The notes below the pieces were generated by a model, which was given only the letters and a program-made list of their open reading frames with translations, was not told the origin of the DNA and searched no databases. Source: Lachnospiraceae bacterium KH1T2 (GTDB lineage Bacteria > Bacillota > Clostridia > Lachnospirales > Lachnospiraceae). Taken from it: a stretch of DNA of 64,000 nt. Shown here in pieces: positions 43,569 to 52,197 of this stretch (position 1 is the first letter of the stretch; the number at the start of each line of letters is the position of its first letter). The translations under genes were made by a program, and so were the position numbers. The stretch spans positions 310,001 through 374,000 of the forward strand of contig FOSY01000003.1 of NCBI GenBank assembly GCA_900114405.1, in the 5' to 3' direction.

Positions 43569-45140
43569 ATGAAGAAGAAACTTGATAAAAACTCTATTGC
43601 ATCCCTGATACTGTCAATGCTGCAAAAGGTGTTCATAATAATTGGTATAGTGGTGATAGTGCTAATGGCGTGTCTTTTTCTGTTCACAAAGTATGTCGCT
43701 GTTGTAAATAATGCAGGAGTTGTGCGAGGCGGAAGCCAGCGAGTGATAAAGCAGGTCTATGCAGGAGTTGATTCAACAGAAACAACAGCAAAGATAGATT
43801 CAATGTTAAAGAAACTTAATAATTCAATGCATCTTGGCACTTTTCCTAAAAAGCGTGATGAGGTAGAAGACTATTGGAATAATCAAGTGAAGCCTGCTAT
43901 TGCAGAGTATCAGTCAAGCGGTGATGGCAGCAACTTGATTGAAAAGTCAGAAAAATACTTTTCACTTACTAATGATATGGTAAATGCAGCACAGCTCGTT
44001 GTAGATGTTATTGCTGTATTATTATATGTTATGCTTATTGTCTTTGTTGTTACAGTTGCTTTGATACTTAAAAATGTCTATAAGGTATTTAATACAAGAG
44101 TAGTAGAGCCTATTGAGGCACTGAAAGTTGACGTGGATAAGCTTGCGAGCGGTAAGTTTATTGTGGATTTCAATTATGACAGAGAGGATGAGATTGGCTT
44201 GATGTATAAGCTCCTCGATAAAATGAAGTCTTCGCTTGTTGACTATGTAAATGATATTGGTGATAATCTTGAAACTATGTCAAATGGAGATCTTGTAACA
44301 AGTACTAATACGAAATATGTCGGAGATTTTCTTCCTATTCGTGAAAATCTTACAAATATACGCGCATCATTGTGCTCAGAATTTGAGTCAATGAGCATGC
44401 TTGCAGATCAGGTTGCAGTAAGTGCAGGTGAGGTTGCCAAGGTTTCACAAAGTCTGGCAGAAGGAGCTGTTACGCAGACAGATAGTATTCAAGAGCTTCA
44501 AAGTAAAATAAGTATTACATTGGATCAAAACAAAGATATAGAAGAGTTTGTGAATGATGCCGTTAATTCAAGTGCGAAGACAGTAAAAAATATAGAGGAA
44601 AGCAAAGTCCAAATGAACAATGCAGTATCGGCTATGTCTGAGATCAGTAAGGCATCAGAAGAAATAAGTTCTATACTTGGAGCACTTGATAGTATCACTT
44701 CACAGACGAGCCTCTTATCTCTTAATGCCTCTATTGAGGCGGCAAGAGCAGGTGAAGCAGGAAAGGGATTTGCTGTTGTTGCTGAGGAAGTGCGTGAATT
44801 GGCGGAAGAGTCAGCTCAGTCAACAAAAAATATTCGAGGGCTGATAGAAAATACACTTGAAAGTATTGAACACGGTACAAATGTCGTGAATATCGCAGCA
44901 CAATCGTTAGACAGTATTACGGAGAATACTTCTGGCGTGAATGAAATAATTATCCGTATAAGCGAACAAAGTAAAATGCAGCAGTCACATATGATGGAAA
45001 TTAATTCTCTATCAAAGAATATTTTAGACGTAGTTACGGATAATTCCGGTATTTCAGAAGAGTGTGCAGCATCAAGTACTGAACTATCAGACTACTCAGC
45101 TTCTTTGAAGGAAACTGTGGGTAAGTTTAAAACATCATAA
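43569..45140 (+). CDS. Methyl-accepting chemotaxis protein
   Basis: A 523-residue chemoreceptor. Membrane helices at about 16-42 and 140-165 flank a short extracytoplasmic ligand domain (about 45-138) with [14 protein letters not shown]-like region (about 170-225) leads to the signalling coiled coil, whose tip [47 protein letters not shown] binds CheA and CheW in known receptors. The ligand is unknown. GAGGGGCGG lies just before the ATG. A sigma-28-like promoter and a long structured leader suggest it is expressed with late flagellar genes. It is closed by the terminator at 45172. Confidence 0.95.
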   Translation: MKKKLDKNSIASLILSMLQKVFIIIGIVVIVLMACLFLFTKYVAVVNNAGVVRGGSQRVIKQVYAGVDSTETTAKIDSMLKKLNNSMHLGTFPKKRDEVEDYWNNQVKPAIAEYQSSGDGSNLIEKSEKYFSLTNDMVNAAQLVVDVIAVLLYVMLIVFVVTVALILKNVYKVFNTRVVEPIEALKVDVDKLASGKFIVDFNYDREDEIGLMYKLLDKMKSSLVDYVNDIGDNLETMSNGDLVTSTNTKYVGDFLPIRENLTNIRASLCSEFESMSMLADQVAVSAGEVAKVSQSLAEGAVTQTDSIQELQSKISITLDQNKDIEEFVNDAVNSSAKTVKNIEESKVQMNNAVSAMSEISKASEEISSILGALDSITSQTSLLSLNASIEAARAGEAGKGFAVVAEEVRELAEESAQSTKNIRGLIENTLESIEHGTNVVNIAAQSLDSITENTSGVNEIIIRISEQSKMQQSHMMEINSLSKNILDVVTDNSGISEECAASSTELSDYSASLKETVGKFKTS

Positions 45141-45171
45141 AGTCGATAGAAGATATCGTTGATAAAGTCAT

Positions 45172-45220
45172 AGCATTAAAGTCGCCAACTTTCTCGGAAA
45201 TGGGCGACTTTAATGCTTTT
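45172..45220 (+). terminator. Intrinsic terminator after the chemoreceptor gene
   Basis: A perfect 15-bp stem (AGCATTAAAGTCGCC / GGCGACTTTAATGCT) with a 16-nt loop, followed by TTT. Confidence 0.85.
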
Positions 45221-45392
45221 ATTACAAGTGATAGTAGTAAGTAAATATATAAACCTTTGAAGAAAATTTACTTGCATTTTAAAACTAAATCAGCTATATT
45301 CATATCTATTGTTTTACATTCAATACGGAGATTATTCAATCTTCGATATTCCATACTATATTTTCAATTTAAACGTTTTTTAGGAGATTTAT

Positions 45393-46937
45393 ATGTTTAG
45401 CAGCATTAATTCGGTTGCTCTTTTTGGCATGGATGCACGTATGGTTACCGCAGAAACAGATATTTCTGCCGGAGGGCTTCCTGTATTTGAAATGGTCGGT
45501 TTTCTTGGCAGTGAAGTTAAGGAGTCTAAGGAACGCATCAGAACGGCGATGAAAAACAGCGGTTATCTGATACCGCCTAAGAGGATCACGATGAACCTGT
45601 CTCCGGCAGATCTTAGAAAGAGTGGTTCGTCTTTTGACCTGGCAGTAGCTATCTCACTTTTAAGCGCTATGTGCGTACTGCCGCAGGAAGCAGCAGAAGG
45701 AACGGTGGCAGCGGGAGAACTTAGCCTTTCGGGTGAGGTTAAGCCTGTAAGCGGCATACTTCCGATGGTTTTTGAAGCAAGGAAAAACGGTTTCAGACGC
45801 TTTATACTACCAGCGGCGAATGCATTGGAAGGCGGTGCGGTTGAGGGTATAGAAGTCATAGGGGTACATGATCTTAAAGAAACGGTGGCGTATCTTTCAG
45901 GAACTAAGGAGATAAAACCGACGACGATCTCTTTGCGTTCTATATTAAGTGAGAAGAAAATCCCAGAGGCAGATTTTTCAGATGTCAGCGGCCAAAGTGG
46001 AGCGAGAAGAGGGCTGGAGGTCGCCGTTGCCGGAATGCACAATATTTTGATGATAGGACCGCCCGGAAGCGGTAAATCAATGATGGCGAAGTGCCTGCCC
46101 TCGATACTTCCGCCGTTAAGTGTGGATGAATGTTTGGAAATATCCAAAGTTTACAGCGTTGCCGGACTTTTAGGAACGGAGGGACTTGTAACTGAGAGAC
46201 CGTTCGTAAGCCCACATCATACAATTTCGCCGCAGGCTCTTGCAGGGGGAGGAAATACACCGCGTCCCGGAGCCGTTAGTCTTGCCCATAGAGGCGTTCT
46301 TTTTCTTGACGAATTCCCTGAATTTCAAAGACAGACATTGGAAATTTTGCGACAGCCCATAGAAGACCATGAAGTTCATATTCAAAGAACTCAGGGATCT
46401 TGTACTTTTCCTACGGATTTTCTTTTGTGTGCAGCGATGAATCCATGTAAATGCGGATATTATCCGGATAGGAAACGCTGCTCGTGCAGCGGGGTGGAGA
46501 TACAAAGATATCTCTCAAAGATCAGTGGACCGCTGCTCGACAGGATAGATATAAGTGTGGAGACATCCGAGATAGGTTTTTCTGAACTTTCAGGCAAGAG
46601 CCTTTCGGGCGGAGAATCGTCTGAAAAGATCAGAGAGAGGATAGTAGATGCCGCAGAGATACAGCGAAAGAGGTTTGAGGGGACTAAACTCAGATTTAAT
46701 TCAGATATAGGGATCAGAGAGCTAAAGAGATTCTGCGAAATAGGACATGAAGAAGAGGAACTTATGAAAAAAGTTTTTGACACAATGGGACTTTCTGCAA
46801 GGGGATACCACAGGATACTTAAGACTTCCAGAACTATAGCGGATCTTGCGCATTCTGACAGGATACGTCAGGAACATATAGCGGAAGCTATCGGATATAG
46901 GGGGATTGACAGGAGATACTGGAATGGTGAATATTAA
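45393..46937 (+). CDS. comM: ComM/YifB-family Mg-chelatase-like ATPase
   Basis: A 514-residue AAA+ protein. The N-terminal domain begins FSSINSVALFGMDARMVTAETDISAGLP-like sequence with MNLSPADLRKSGSSFDLAVA. The ATPase core has Walker A MIGPPGSGKSMMAKCL, HHTISPQALAGGG, Walker B GVLFLDEFPEF and a zinc-like CKCGYYPD..CSCS segment. ComM-type helicases extend branch migration during natural transformation in characterised bacteria. AGGAG precedes the ATG. The dprA start overlaps the 3' end by 14 nt, supporting a shared role in DNA uptake and recombination. Confidence 0.94.
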   Translation: MFSSINSVALFGMDARMVTAETDISAGGLPVFEMVGFLGSEVKESKERIRTAMKNSGYLIPPKRITMNLSPADLRKSGSSFDLAVAISLLSAMCVLPQEAAEGTVAAGELSLSGEVKPVSGILPMVFEARKNGFRRFILPAANALEGGAVEGIEVIGVHDLKETVAYLSGTKEIKPTTISLRSILSEKKIPEADFSDVSGQSGARRGLEVAVAGMHNILMIGPPGSGKSMMAKCLPSILPPLSVDECLEISKVYSVAGLLGTEGLVTERPFVSPHHTISPQALAGGGNTPRPGAVSLAHRGVLFLDEFPEFQRQTLEILRQPIEDHEVHIQRTQGSCTFPTDFLLCAAMNPCKCGYYPDRKRCSCSGVEIQRYLSKISGPLLDRIDISVETSEIGFSELSGKSLSGGESSEKIRERIVDAAEIQRKRFEGTKLRFNSDIGIRELKRFCEIGHEEEELMKKVFDTMGLSARGYHRILKTSRTIADLAHSDRIRQEHIAEAIGYRGIDRRYWNGEY

Positions 46938-47808
46938 TATAGAAGAAATAAAGTTTGTTCCGGCGTTTCACAAAGATTTTCCTGAAAAATTAAGAAATAT
47001 TCCAAATCCACCGCAAGGACTGTATCTGAAGGGCAGCTTTCCGGATGAAGAGCGGCCGTCAGTCGCTATAGTCGGTTCGAGGGACTGTTCGCAGTATGGA
47101 GCGGGAATGGCAAAATACTATGCGGAAGCTCTTTCAAAAGCAGGAGTTCAGATCATAAGCGGGCTTGCAAGAGGAGTGGATGGTATAGCTCAAAAGGCGG
47201 CGTTGGATGCAGGCCATCCTACATTTGGGATACTTGGCTGCGGTGTTGATGTTGTTTACCCAAAGTCAAACAGTTCTTTATTTGAAGAGATAACCGGGCG
47301 CGGAGGAATTATTTCAGAATTTCCGCCCGGAACTCCGCCGATCGCAAGACAGTTTCCGTCAAGAAACAGGATTATAGCAGGACTTGCGGATGTTTTGCTC
47401 GTGGTGGAGGCAAAAGTCAGATCAGGAACCGGAATAACGGTCAGAAATGCGCTTGAGCAGGGAAAAGATGTTTATGCGATCCCAGGAAGGGTGACAGATC
47501 CGCTGAGTGCAGGGTGCAATAAGCTTATAGCGGAAGGCGCAGGCGTGGCACTTACACCTGATGATGTATTGCTCGCACTTGGAATTGAGCCATCAGGAAG
47601 TAGTAAAAATGCGGCTGTACAAATTTCTAAACTTGCAAGGCGTGAAAAAATGTTGTATAGTGTCTTGGATTTGTATCCGAGAACGCTCGATGAGCTCAGC
47701 AATATGACCGGGCTTGGAACAGCAGAGCTTCTTGGCATCCTTTTGCAGTTGGAATTGAAGGGTCTTGCTGCAGAAACAGGAAAAAATAATTACATCAGAA
47801 AGTCGTGA
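46924..47808 (+). CDS. dprA: DNA-processing protein DprA
   Basis: A 294-residue Rossmann-fold protein that loads RecA on incoming single-stranded DNA in competent bacteria. Family motifs are VAIVGSRDCSQYGAGMA, ISGLARGVDGIAQKAALDAGHPT, ILGCGVDVVYPKSNSSLF and FPSRNRIIAGLADVLLVVEAKVRSGTGITVRNALEQGKDVYAIPG. A C-terminal winged-helix-like tail (about 235-290) is present. ATG 46924 has AGGAG 8 nt upstream inside comM. topA starts 4 nt after the stop, the usual clostridial order. Confidence 0.96.
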   Translation: MVNINIEEIKFVPAFHKDFPEKLRNIPNPPQGLYLKGSFPDEERPSVAIVGSRDCSQYGAGMAKYYAEALSKAGVQIISGLARGVDGIAQKAALDAGHPTFGILGCGVDVVYPKSNSSLFEEITGRGGIISEFPPGTPPIARQFPSRNRIIAGLADVLLVVEAKVRSGTGITVRNALEQGKDVYAIPGRVTDPLSAGCNKLIAEGAGVALTPDDVLLALGIEPSGSSKNAAVQISKLARREKMLYSVLDLYPRTLDELSNMTGLGTAELLGILLQLELKGLAAETGKNNYIRKS

Positions 47809-47812
47809 GGGA

Positions 47813-49915
47813 ATGGCAAAAAAACTGGTTATCGTTGAGTCACCGGCAAAAGTTAAGACTATTAAGAAATTCCTTGGCAGCAATTATTCTGTAGTAGCTT
47901 CCATGGGACATGTAAGAGATCTTCCTAAAAGTCAGATGGGAATAGATGTCGAGCATGAATTTGAACCCAGATATATTACGATCAGGGGAAAAGGTCCTTT
48001 ACTGGCCTCGCTCAGAAAAGAAGTGAAAAAAGCAGACACTGTTTATCTCGCAACTGACCCTGACCGGGAGGGTGAAGCAATTTCTTGGCATTTACAGAAG
48101 GCGCTTAAGCTCGAACCCGGTGAAACAGATAAAAAGGTAGAGAGAATCACCTTTAACGAGATTACAAAAACAGCGGTTAAGAATTCGATAAAGCATCCGA
48201 GAGAACTTGATATGAACCTTGTAGATGCGCAGCAGGCACGACGTGTGCTTGATCGTCTTGTAGGTTATGGAATATCTCCGCTCCTTTGGGCTAAAGTCAA
48301 GAGAGGACTTTCAGCCGGAAGAGTACAGTCGGTTGCTCTGAAAATAATCTGTGACCGGGAAAATGAAATAAATGCTTTTATTCCGGATGAGTATTGGACA
48401 ATAGAAGCGCAGATTGCGGTTAAGGGTGAGAAAAAAGCTCTTGCAGCAAAATTCTATGGTGATCTCAATGGAAAAATTGCGATAGCCGATCAGAAGCAGG
48501 CAGATGAGATCGGTGATTATTGCAGAAAAGCAAAGTATAAGGTAGCTGACATCAAGAAAGGTGAGCGTGTTCGTAAGGCACCGCTTCCATTTACAACAAG
48601 TACTTTGCAGCAGGAAGCGTCATCTGTGTTGAATTTTTCTACACAGAAAACTATGCGTATCGCACAGCAGTTGTATGAAGGAATTGATGTTGGCAGCGGT
48701 ACGGTAGGTCTTATTTCGTATCTTCGTACTGACTCCACACGTGTTTCAGACGAAGCTGAGGCAATGGCTGCTTCTTATATTGAAAAGAATTACGGAATTG
48801 AATATCTTGCTAATCATGAAGAAAAAAAGAAAGATGGCAAGAAGATTCAGGACGCACATGAAGCAATCCGTCCAACAGACATTGAAAGAGCTCCTTCGAT
48901 CATAAAGGAATATCTTTCAAGAGATCAGTTCAGGCTCTATCAGCTGATCTGGAAGAGATTTACAGCCAGCCAGATGTCACCGGCACGTTATAATACTACG
49001 AACGTCAAGGTACAGGCAGGTGATAAATATCTGTTTACTGTATCGGCATCAAGTGTTGCTTTCGCAGGTTTCATGAATGTGTACACAGCAAGTGATGAGG
49101 AAAAGGCTACAGGCAATGTTCTCAGTGCAGAGCTTTCTACAGAAAGTGAGCTCAGTCTCGGAGAGCTTGAGGAAAAGCAGCATTTCACTCAGCCACCGGC
49201 ACATTATACAGAAGCATCTCTTGTAAAAGCACTTGAAGAGCTTGGAATAGGAAGACCAAGTACTTATGCACCAACTATCACTACGATCATTGCAAGACGT
49301 TATGTGACAAAGGAGCAGAAGAATCTCTATGTTACCGAGATCGGACTTGCGGTCAATAAGATACTTACGGAAGCGTTTCCAAGTATAGTAGACGTCAACT
49401 TTACGGCGACGTTTGAGGCGCTTCTCGATGGCGTAGAGACCGGCAGCGTTAAGTGGAAGACAATTATAGAGAACTTCTATCCTGACCTTGAAGAAGCCGT
49501 TAAAAAGGCCGAGAAGGAGATCGCTGAGATCAAGATCGAAGACGAAGTCACAGATGTTGTCTGTGAAGAATGTGGTAAGAATATGGTTATCAAGTACGGA
49601 CCGCATGGAAAATTCCTTGCCTGCCCGGGATTCCCGGACTGTCGTAATACGAAGCCGTATTTTGAGAAGATTGGAGTTAAGTGCCCTAAGTGTGGAAATG
49701 ACATTGTCATGAAGATGACCAAAAAGGGCAGAAGATATTATGGATGCCTTGGATTCCCGGACTGTGATTTCATGAGCTGGCCAAAGCCGTCACCGCATAA
49801 GTGTCCAAAGTGCGGTGGATTAATGGTAGAGAAGGGTAATAAGTTAGCCTGCATAAATGAGGAGTGTAAAGCTGTCATTGACAGAAAATCTGTTGAAGAA
49901 AGTGATGAGAAATAA
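47813..49915 (+). CDS. topA: DNA topoisomerase I
   Basis: A 700-residue type IA topoisomerase that relaxes negative supercoils. It begins AKKLVIVESPAKVKTIKKFLG, has the acidic TOPRIM motif LATDPDREGEAISWHL, the active tyrosine in GLISYLRTDSTRVSD, and three C-terminal zinc ribbons with cysteine pairs (CEECG..CPGFPDC, CPKCG..CLGFPDC, CPKCG..CINEEC). Length is normal. ATG 47813 is the family start, though the ribosome binding site (GAGGGA) is very close. It lies between dprA and codY. Confidence 0.97.
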   Translation: MAKKLVIVESPAKVKTIKKFLGSNYSVVASMGHVRDLPKSQMGIDVEHEFEPRYITIRGKGPLLASLRKEVKKADTVYLATDPDREGEAISWHLQKALKLEPGETDKKVERITFNEITKTAVKNSIKHPRELDMNLVDAQQARRVLDRLVGYGISPLLWAKVKRGLSAGRVQSVALKIICDRENEINAFIPDEYWTIEAQIAVKGEKKALAAKFYGDLNGKIAIADQKQADEIGDYCRKAKYKVADIKKGERVRKAPLPFTTSTLQQEASSVLNFSTQKTMRIAQQLYEGIDVGSGTVGLISYLRTDSTRVSDEAEAMAASYIEKNYGIEYLANHEEKKKDGKKIQDAHEAIRPTDIERAPSIIKEYLSRDQFRLYQLIWKRFTASQMSPARYNTTNVKVQAGDKYLFTVSASSVAFAGFMNVYTASDEEKATGNVLSAELSTESELSLGELEEKQHFTQPPAHYTEASLVKALEELGIGRPSTYAPTITTIIARRYVTKEQKNLYVTEIGLAVNKILTEAFPSIVDVNFTATFEALLDGVETGSVKWKTIIENFYPDLEEAVKKAEKEIAEIKIEDEVTDVVCEECGKNMVIKYGPHGKFLACPGFPDCRNTKPYFEKIGVKCPKCGNDIVMKMTKKGRRYYGCLGFPDCDFMSWPKPSPHKCPKCGGLMVEKGNKLACINEECKAVIDRKSVEESDEK

Positions 49916-49917
49916 TT

Positions 49918-50688
49918 TTGAGCAGTGTAGAACTTCTGGATAAGACAAGAAAAATTAATCGTCTACTCCATAATAACAAGACAACAAAAGTAGTTTTTAA
50001 TGATATATGTACCTGTTTGGGAGCGTTAATTGATTCCAATGCATTTGTACTTAGTAAGAAAGGCAAGATCCTTGGAAGAGATAAATATGCACAGGAGCAC
50101 AAGGCTTCATTTTTCGGTGAAGCTGTCGGTGAGTTTATCTCTAATGCAGTAAATACAAGATTCCTTGAAATACTCAGTACTCAGGAAAATGTCAATACAG
50201 AAACTCTTGGACTTGCAAGTCCTACAGGTGAGCAGCTTTATACAATGGTTGCACCGCTTTACATAGCAGGAGAACGTCTTGGAACATTGGTCGTATTCCG
50301 TAAATCAGGCATGTATTCTATCGACGATATCATCCTTTGTGAATATACGACAACAGTTGTCGGGCTTGAGATGATGCGTTCGCTTACAGAAGAGGATGCG
50401 GAAGAAACAAGACGTGAGCAGGTTGTAAGATCAGCAGCATCTTCACTCTCAGCATCTGAGCTTAGAGCGATGAGAGAGGTCTTTACAGAGCTTAATGGTG
50501 AGGATGGAACTATAGTTGCTTCCAGAATCGCATCTACAGTTGGAATAACAAGGTCTGTTATAGTTAATGGACTTAGAAAGCTTGAAAGTGCCGGCGTCAT
50601 AGAATGCCACTCTTCAGGAATGAAGGGAACATTTGTAAAGATTCTTAATAAAGATATTTACGAGGAAATGTCAGAAAAGACTGTATAA
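49918..50688 (+). CDS. codY: GTP-sensing global transcriptional repressor CodY
   Basis: A 256-residue CodY. The N-terminal GAF domain (about 1-155) binds branched-chain amino acids (LLDKTRKINRLLH, AFVLSKKGKILG, PLYIAGERLGTLV); the C-terminal winged helix (about 180-250) has IVASRIASTVGITRSVIVNGLRKLESAGVIE. CodY represses nutrient-acquisition, and in some Firmicutes motility, genes when branched-chain amino acids and GTP are plentiful. The start is TTG 49918, two bases after the topA stop, with only a weak site before it. It directly precedes the flagellar operon, which may be a target. Confidence 0.96.
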   Translation: MSSVELLDKTRKINRLLHNNKTTKVVFNDICTCLGALIDSNAFVLSKKGKILGRDKYAQEHKASFFGEAVGEFISNAVNTRFLEILSTQENVNTETLGLASPTGEQLYTMVAPLYIAGERLGTLVVFRKSGMYSIDDIILCEYTTTVVGLEMMRSLTEEDAEETRREQVVRSAASSLSASELRAMREVFTELNGEDGTIVASRIASTVGITRSVIVNGLRKLESAGVIECHSSGMKGTFVKILNKDIYEEMSEKTV

Positions 50689-50695
50689 GATAATA

Positions 50696-50740
50696 AGAAC
50701 TGTGTTCAATACAATATTGTTCACAGTTCTTTTTTCTTTT
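50696..50740 (+). terminator. Intrinsic terminator after codY
   Basis: AAGAACTGTG pairs with CACAGTTCTT and an inner CAATA / TATTG stem, followed by a T-run. It separates codY from the flagellar operon. Confidence 0.92.
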
Positions 50741-50844
50741 AGAAGAAAAAAGAGCAAAAAAAGTCAGGTATCGTGCTTAAAAAAAGGTGCACATTTGGGG
50801 ATTGTACAAAACGAGAAACCTAGTGTTTTTGCGGGTTCGGCACG

Positions 50845-50883
50845 TTGACTTTTATTATAAATTCTTTATAATATTTTATAAAG
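50845..50883 (+). promoter_or_regulatory. Sigma-A promoter of the flagellar operon with overlapping inverted repeat
   Basis: TTGACT (50845-50850), 16-nt spacer, TATAAT (50867-50872). A dyad CTTTATA (50864-50870) / TATAAAG (50877-50883) covers the -10 box and start site, a likely repressor position. It is not a good match to the CodY box AATTTTCWGAAAATT. Confidence 0.65.
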
Positions 50884-50936
50884 ATTTATTTTGTATCTAC
50901 ACTTGTGTTTTTAAGTATCAGAGGGGGTACTTAGAT

Positions 50937-51326
50937 ATGATAAATACGGACATTTACGATTATATTAATGTCCTTGACAAGGCGGCAGATGCTTCATGGA
51001 CGAGAAATCAGGCTATTGCAAATAATATTGCAAATATTGATACACCCGGTTATAAGAGACAGGATGTATCATTTTCTGACCAACTTGAAAGGGCACTTAG
51101 ACACTCAAGATACGACAGTCTCGATAAGAAGATCGACAATATGAACGTTGGTAGATTGAAGGGGAAGATCTATACTGACGCAGAGAATTATTCTTATCGT
51201 CTTGACGGTAATAATGTCGATGTTGATACTGAAAATACTGAAATGGCTGCAAACCAGATACTTTATGAGGGATTGACTGGAAGCATTAGATCAGAATTTT
51301 CTAATATTAAATTAGTTTCTAAGTAA
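50937..51326 (+). CDS. flgB: Flagellar proximal rod protein FlgB
   Basis: A 129-residue rod protein that forms part of the axle between the MS ring and the hook. The N-terminal rod motif is present (LDKAADASWTRNQAIANNIANIDTPGYKRQDV), and the C-terminus has VDVDTENTEMAANQILYEG. ATG 50937 is preceded by AGAGGGGG; a longer frame from 50787 crosses the promoter and is rejected. It is the first gene of the flagellar operon. Confidence 0.96.
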   Translation: MINTDIYDYINVLDKAADASWTRNQAIANNIANIDTPGYKRQDVSFSDQLERALRHSRYDSLDKKIDNMNVGRLKGKIYTDAENYSYRLDGNNVDVDTENTEMAANQILYEGLTGSIRSEFSNIKLVSK

Positions 51327-51353
51327 GTAAATGTTATGCAGGGGGATACATAA

Positions 51354-51812
51354 ATGGGTGTTTTCGATTCATTTCATATCAATGCGTCAGGTCTGACAGC
51401 TGAACGTTATCGTATGGATATTATTTCTGAAAATGTAGCTAATGCTAATACGACACGTACAGATGATGGTTCACCATATACAAGAAAGATTGTTAACTTT
51501 GAGCAGAAGAATGATCCGCATGCATCTTTTAGTGCATATCTTGCTTCTAATCAAAGTAAATATAATCGTACAAATATGCTCGGTGTTAAGGTTGGGGGTG
51601 TATATGAGGATACTACAGCGGAATACAGGATGGTTTATGATCCGTCACATCCTGATGCCGATGAGAATGGCTATGTTAAGTATCCAAATGTAAACATTAT
51701 CACTGAGATGACAAACCTTATCGATGCCAGTCGTGCGTATGAGGCGAATGCGACTGCATTTAATGCAAGCAAGAATATCGCCACTAAAGGATTGGATATA
51801 GGTAAGGCATAA
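51354..51812 (+). CDS. flgC: Flagellar proximal rod protein FlgC
   Basis: A 152-residue rod protein with N-terminal INASGLTAERYRMDIISENVANANTTR and C-terminal YPNVNIITEMTNLIDASRAYEANATAF, both diagnostic of FlgC. It assembles with FlgB and FliE in the rod. GGGGG-containing ribosome binding site upstream. The gene follows flgB by 27 nt. Confidence 0.96.
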   Translation: MGVFDSFHINASGLTAERYRMDIISENVANANTTRTDDGSPYTRKIVNFEQKNDPHASFSAYLASNQSKYNRTNMLGVKVGGVYEDTTAEYRMVYDPSHPDADENGYVKYPNVNIITEMTNLIDASRAYEANATAFNASKNIATKGLDIGKA

Positions 51813-51844
51813 GTGTTACAGAGCTTTAAGGGGGAAAAAGGGGT

Positions 51845-52159
51845 ATGGATATTAATAAGATTTATAATATTTCGTCACCAGCAGTGCAGATGGCGGAAAT
51901 GCAGTCACCAATCTATAAGGCCGATACTGATAAAAGCTTCGGCACTTTCTTAAATGCAGCTATTGATCAGCTGGATGAAACAAATTCTTACTTACACAAC
52001 CAGGAGGAAGAGGAGATAAAGCTTGCTCTTGGACTTACAGACAATACACATGATCTGGCTATTGCTCAGGCAAAGGCTCAGGCTTCGTTACAGTATACTG
52101 TGGCACTTCGTGATAAGCTTCTCGATGCATATAAAGAGATAATTCAGATTCAGATTTGA
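51845..52159 (+). CDS. fliE: Flagellar hook-basal body protein FliE
   Basis: A 104-residue protein joining the MS ring to the rod. The C-terminal half is typical: FLNAAIDQLDETN, ALGLTDNTHDLAIAQAKAQASLQYTVALRDKLLDAYKEI. The N-terminus is variable. AAGGGGGAAAAAGGGG precedes the ATG. It sits in the conserved order flgB-flgC-fliE-fliF. Confidence 0.95.
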   Translation: MDINKIYNISSPAVQMAEMQSPIYKADTDKSFGTFLNAAIDQLDETNSYLHNQEEEEIKLALGLTDNTHDLAIAQAKAQASLQYTVALRDKLLDAYKEIIQIQI

Positions 52160-52197
52160 TATTTGTTCAGGGGTGTACTTAAAGAGGGGATAATAGT

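Noticed and set aside
50860..50885. CodY box on the flagellar promoter
   Set aside because: The best alignment to AATTTTCWGAAAATT has six mismatches; only the generic dyad is reported.
50787..50936. N-terminal extension of flgB to 50787
   Set aside because: It would cross the -35 and -10 boxes and lacks family sequence; ATG 50937 has a strong ribosome binding site.
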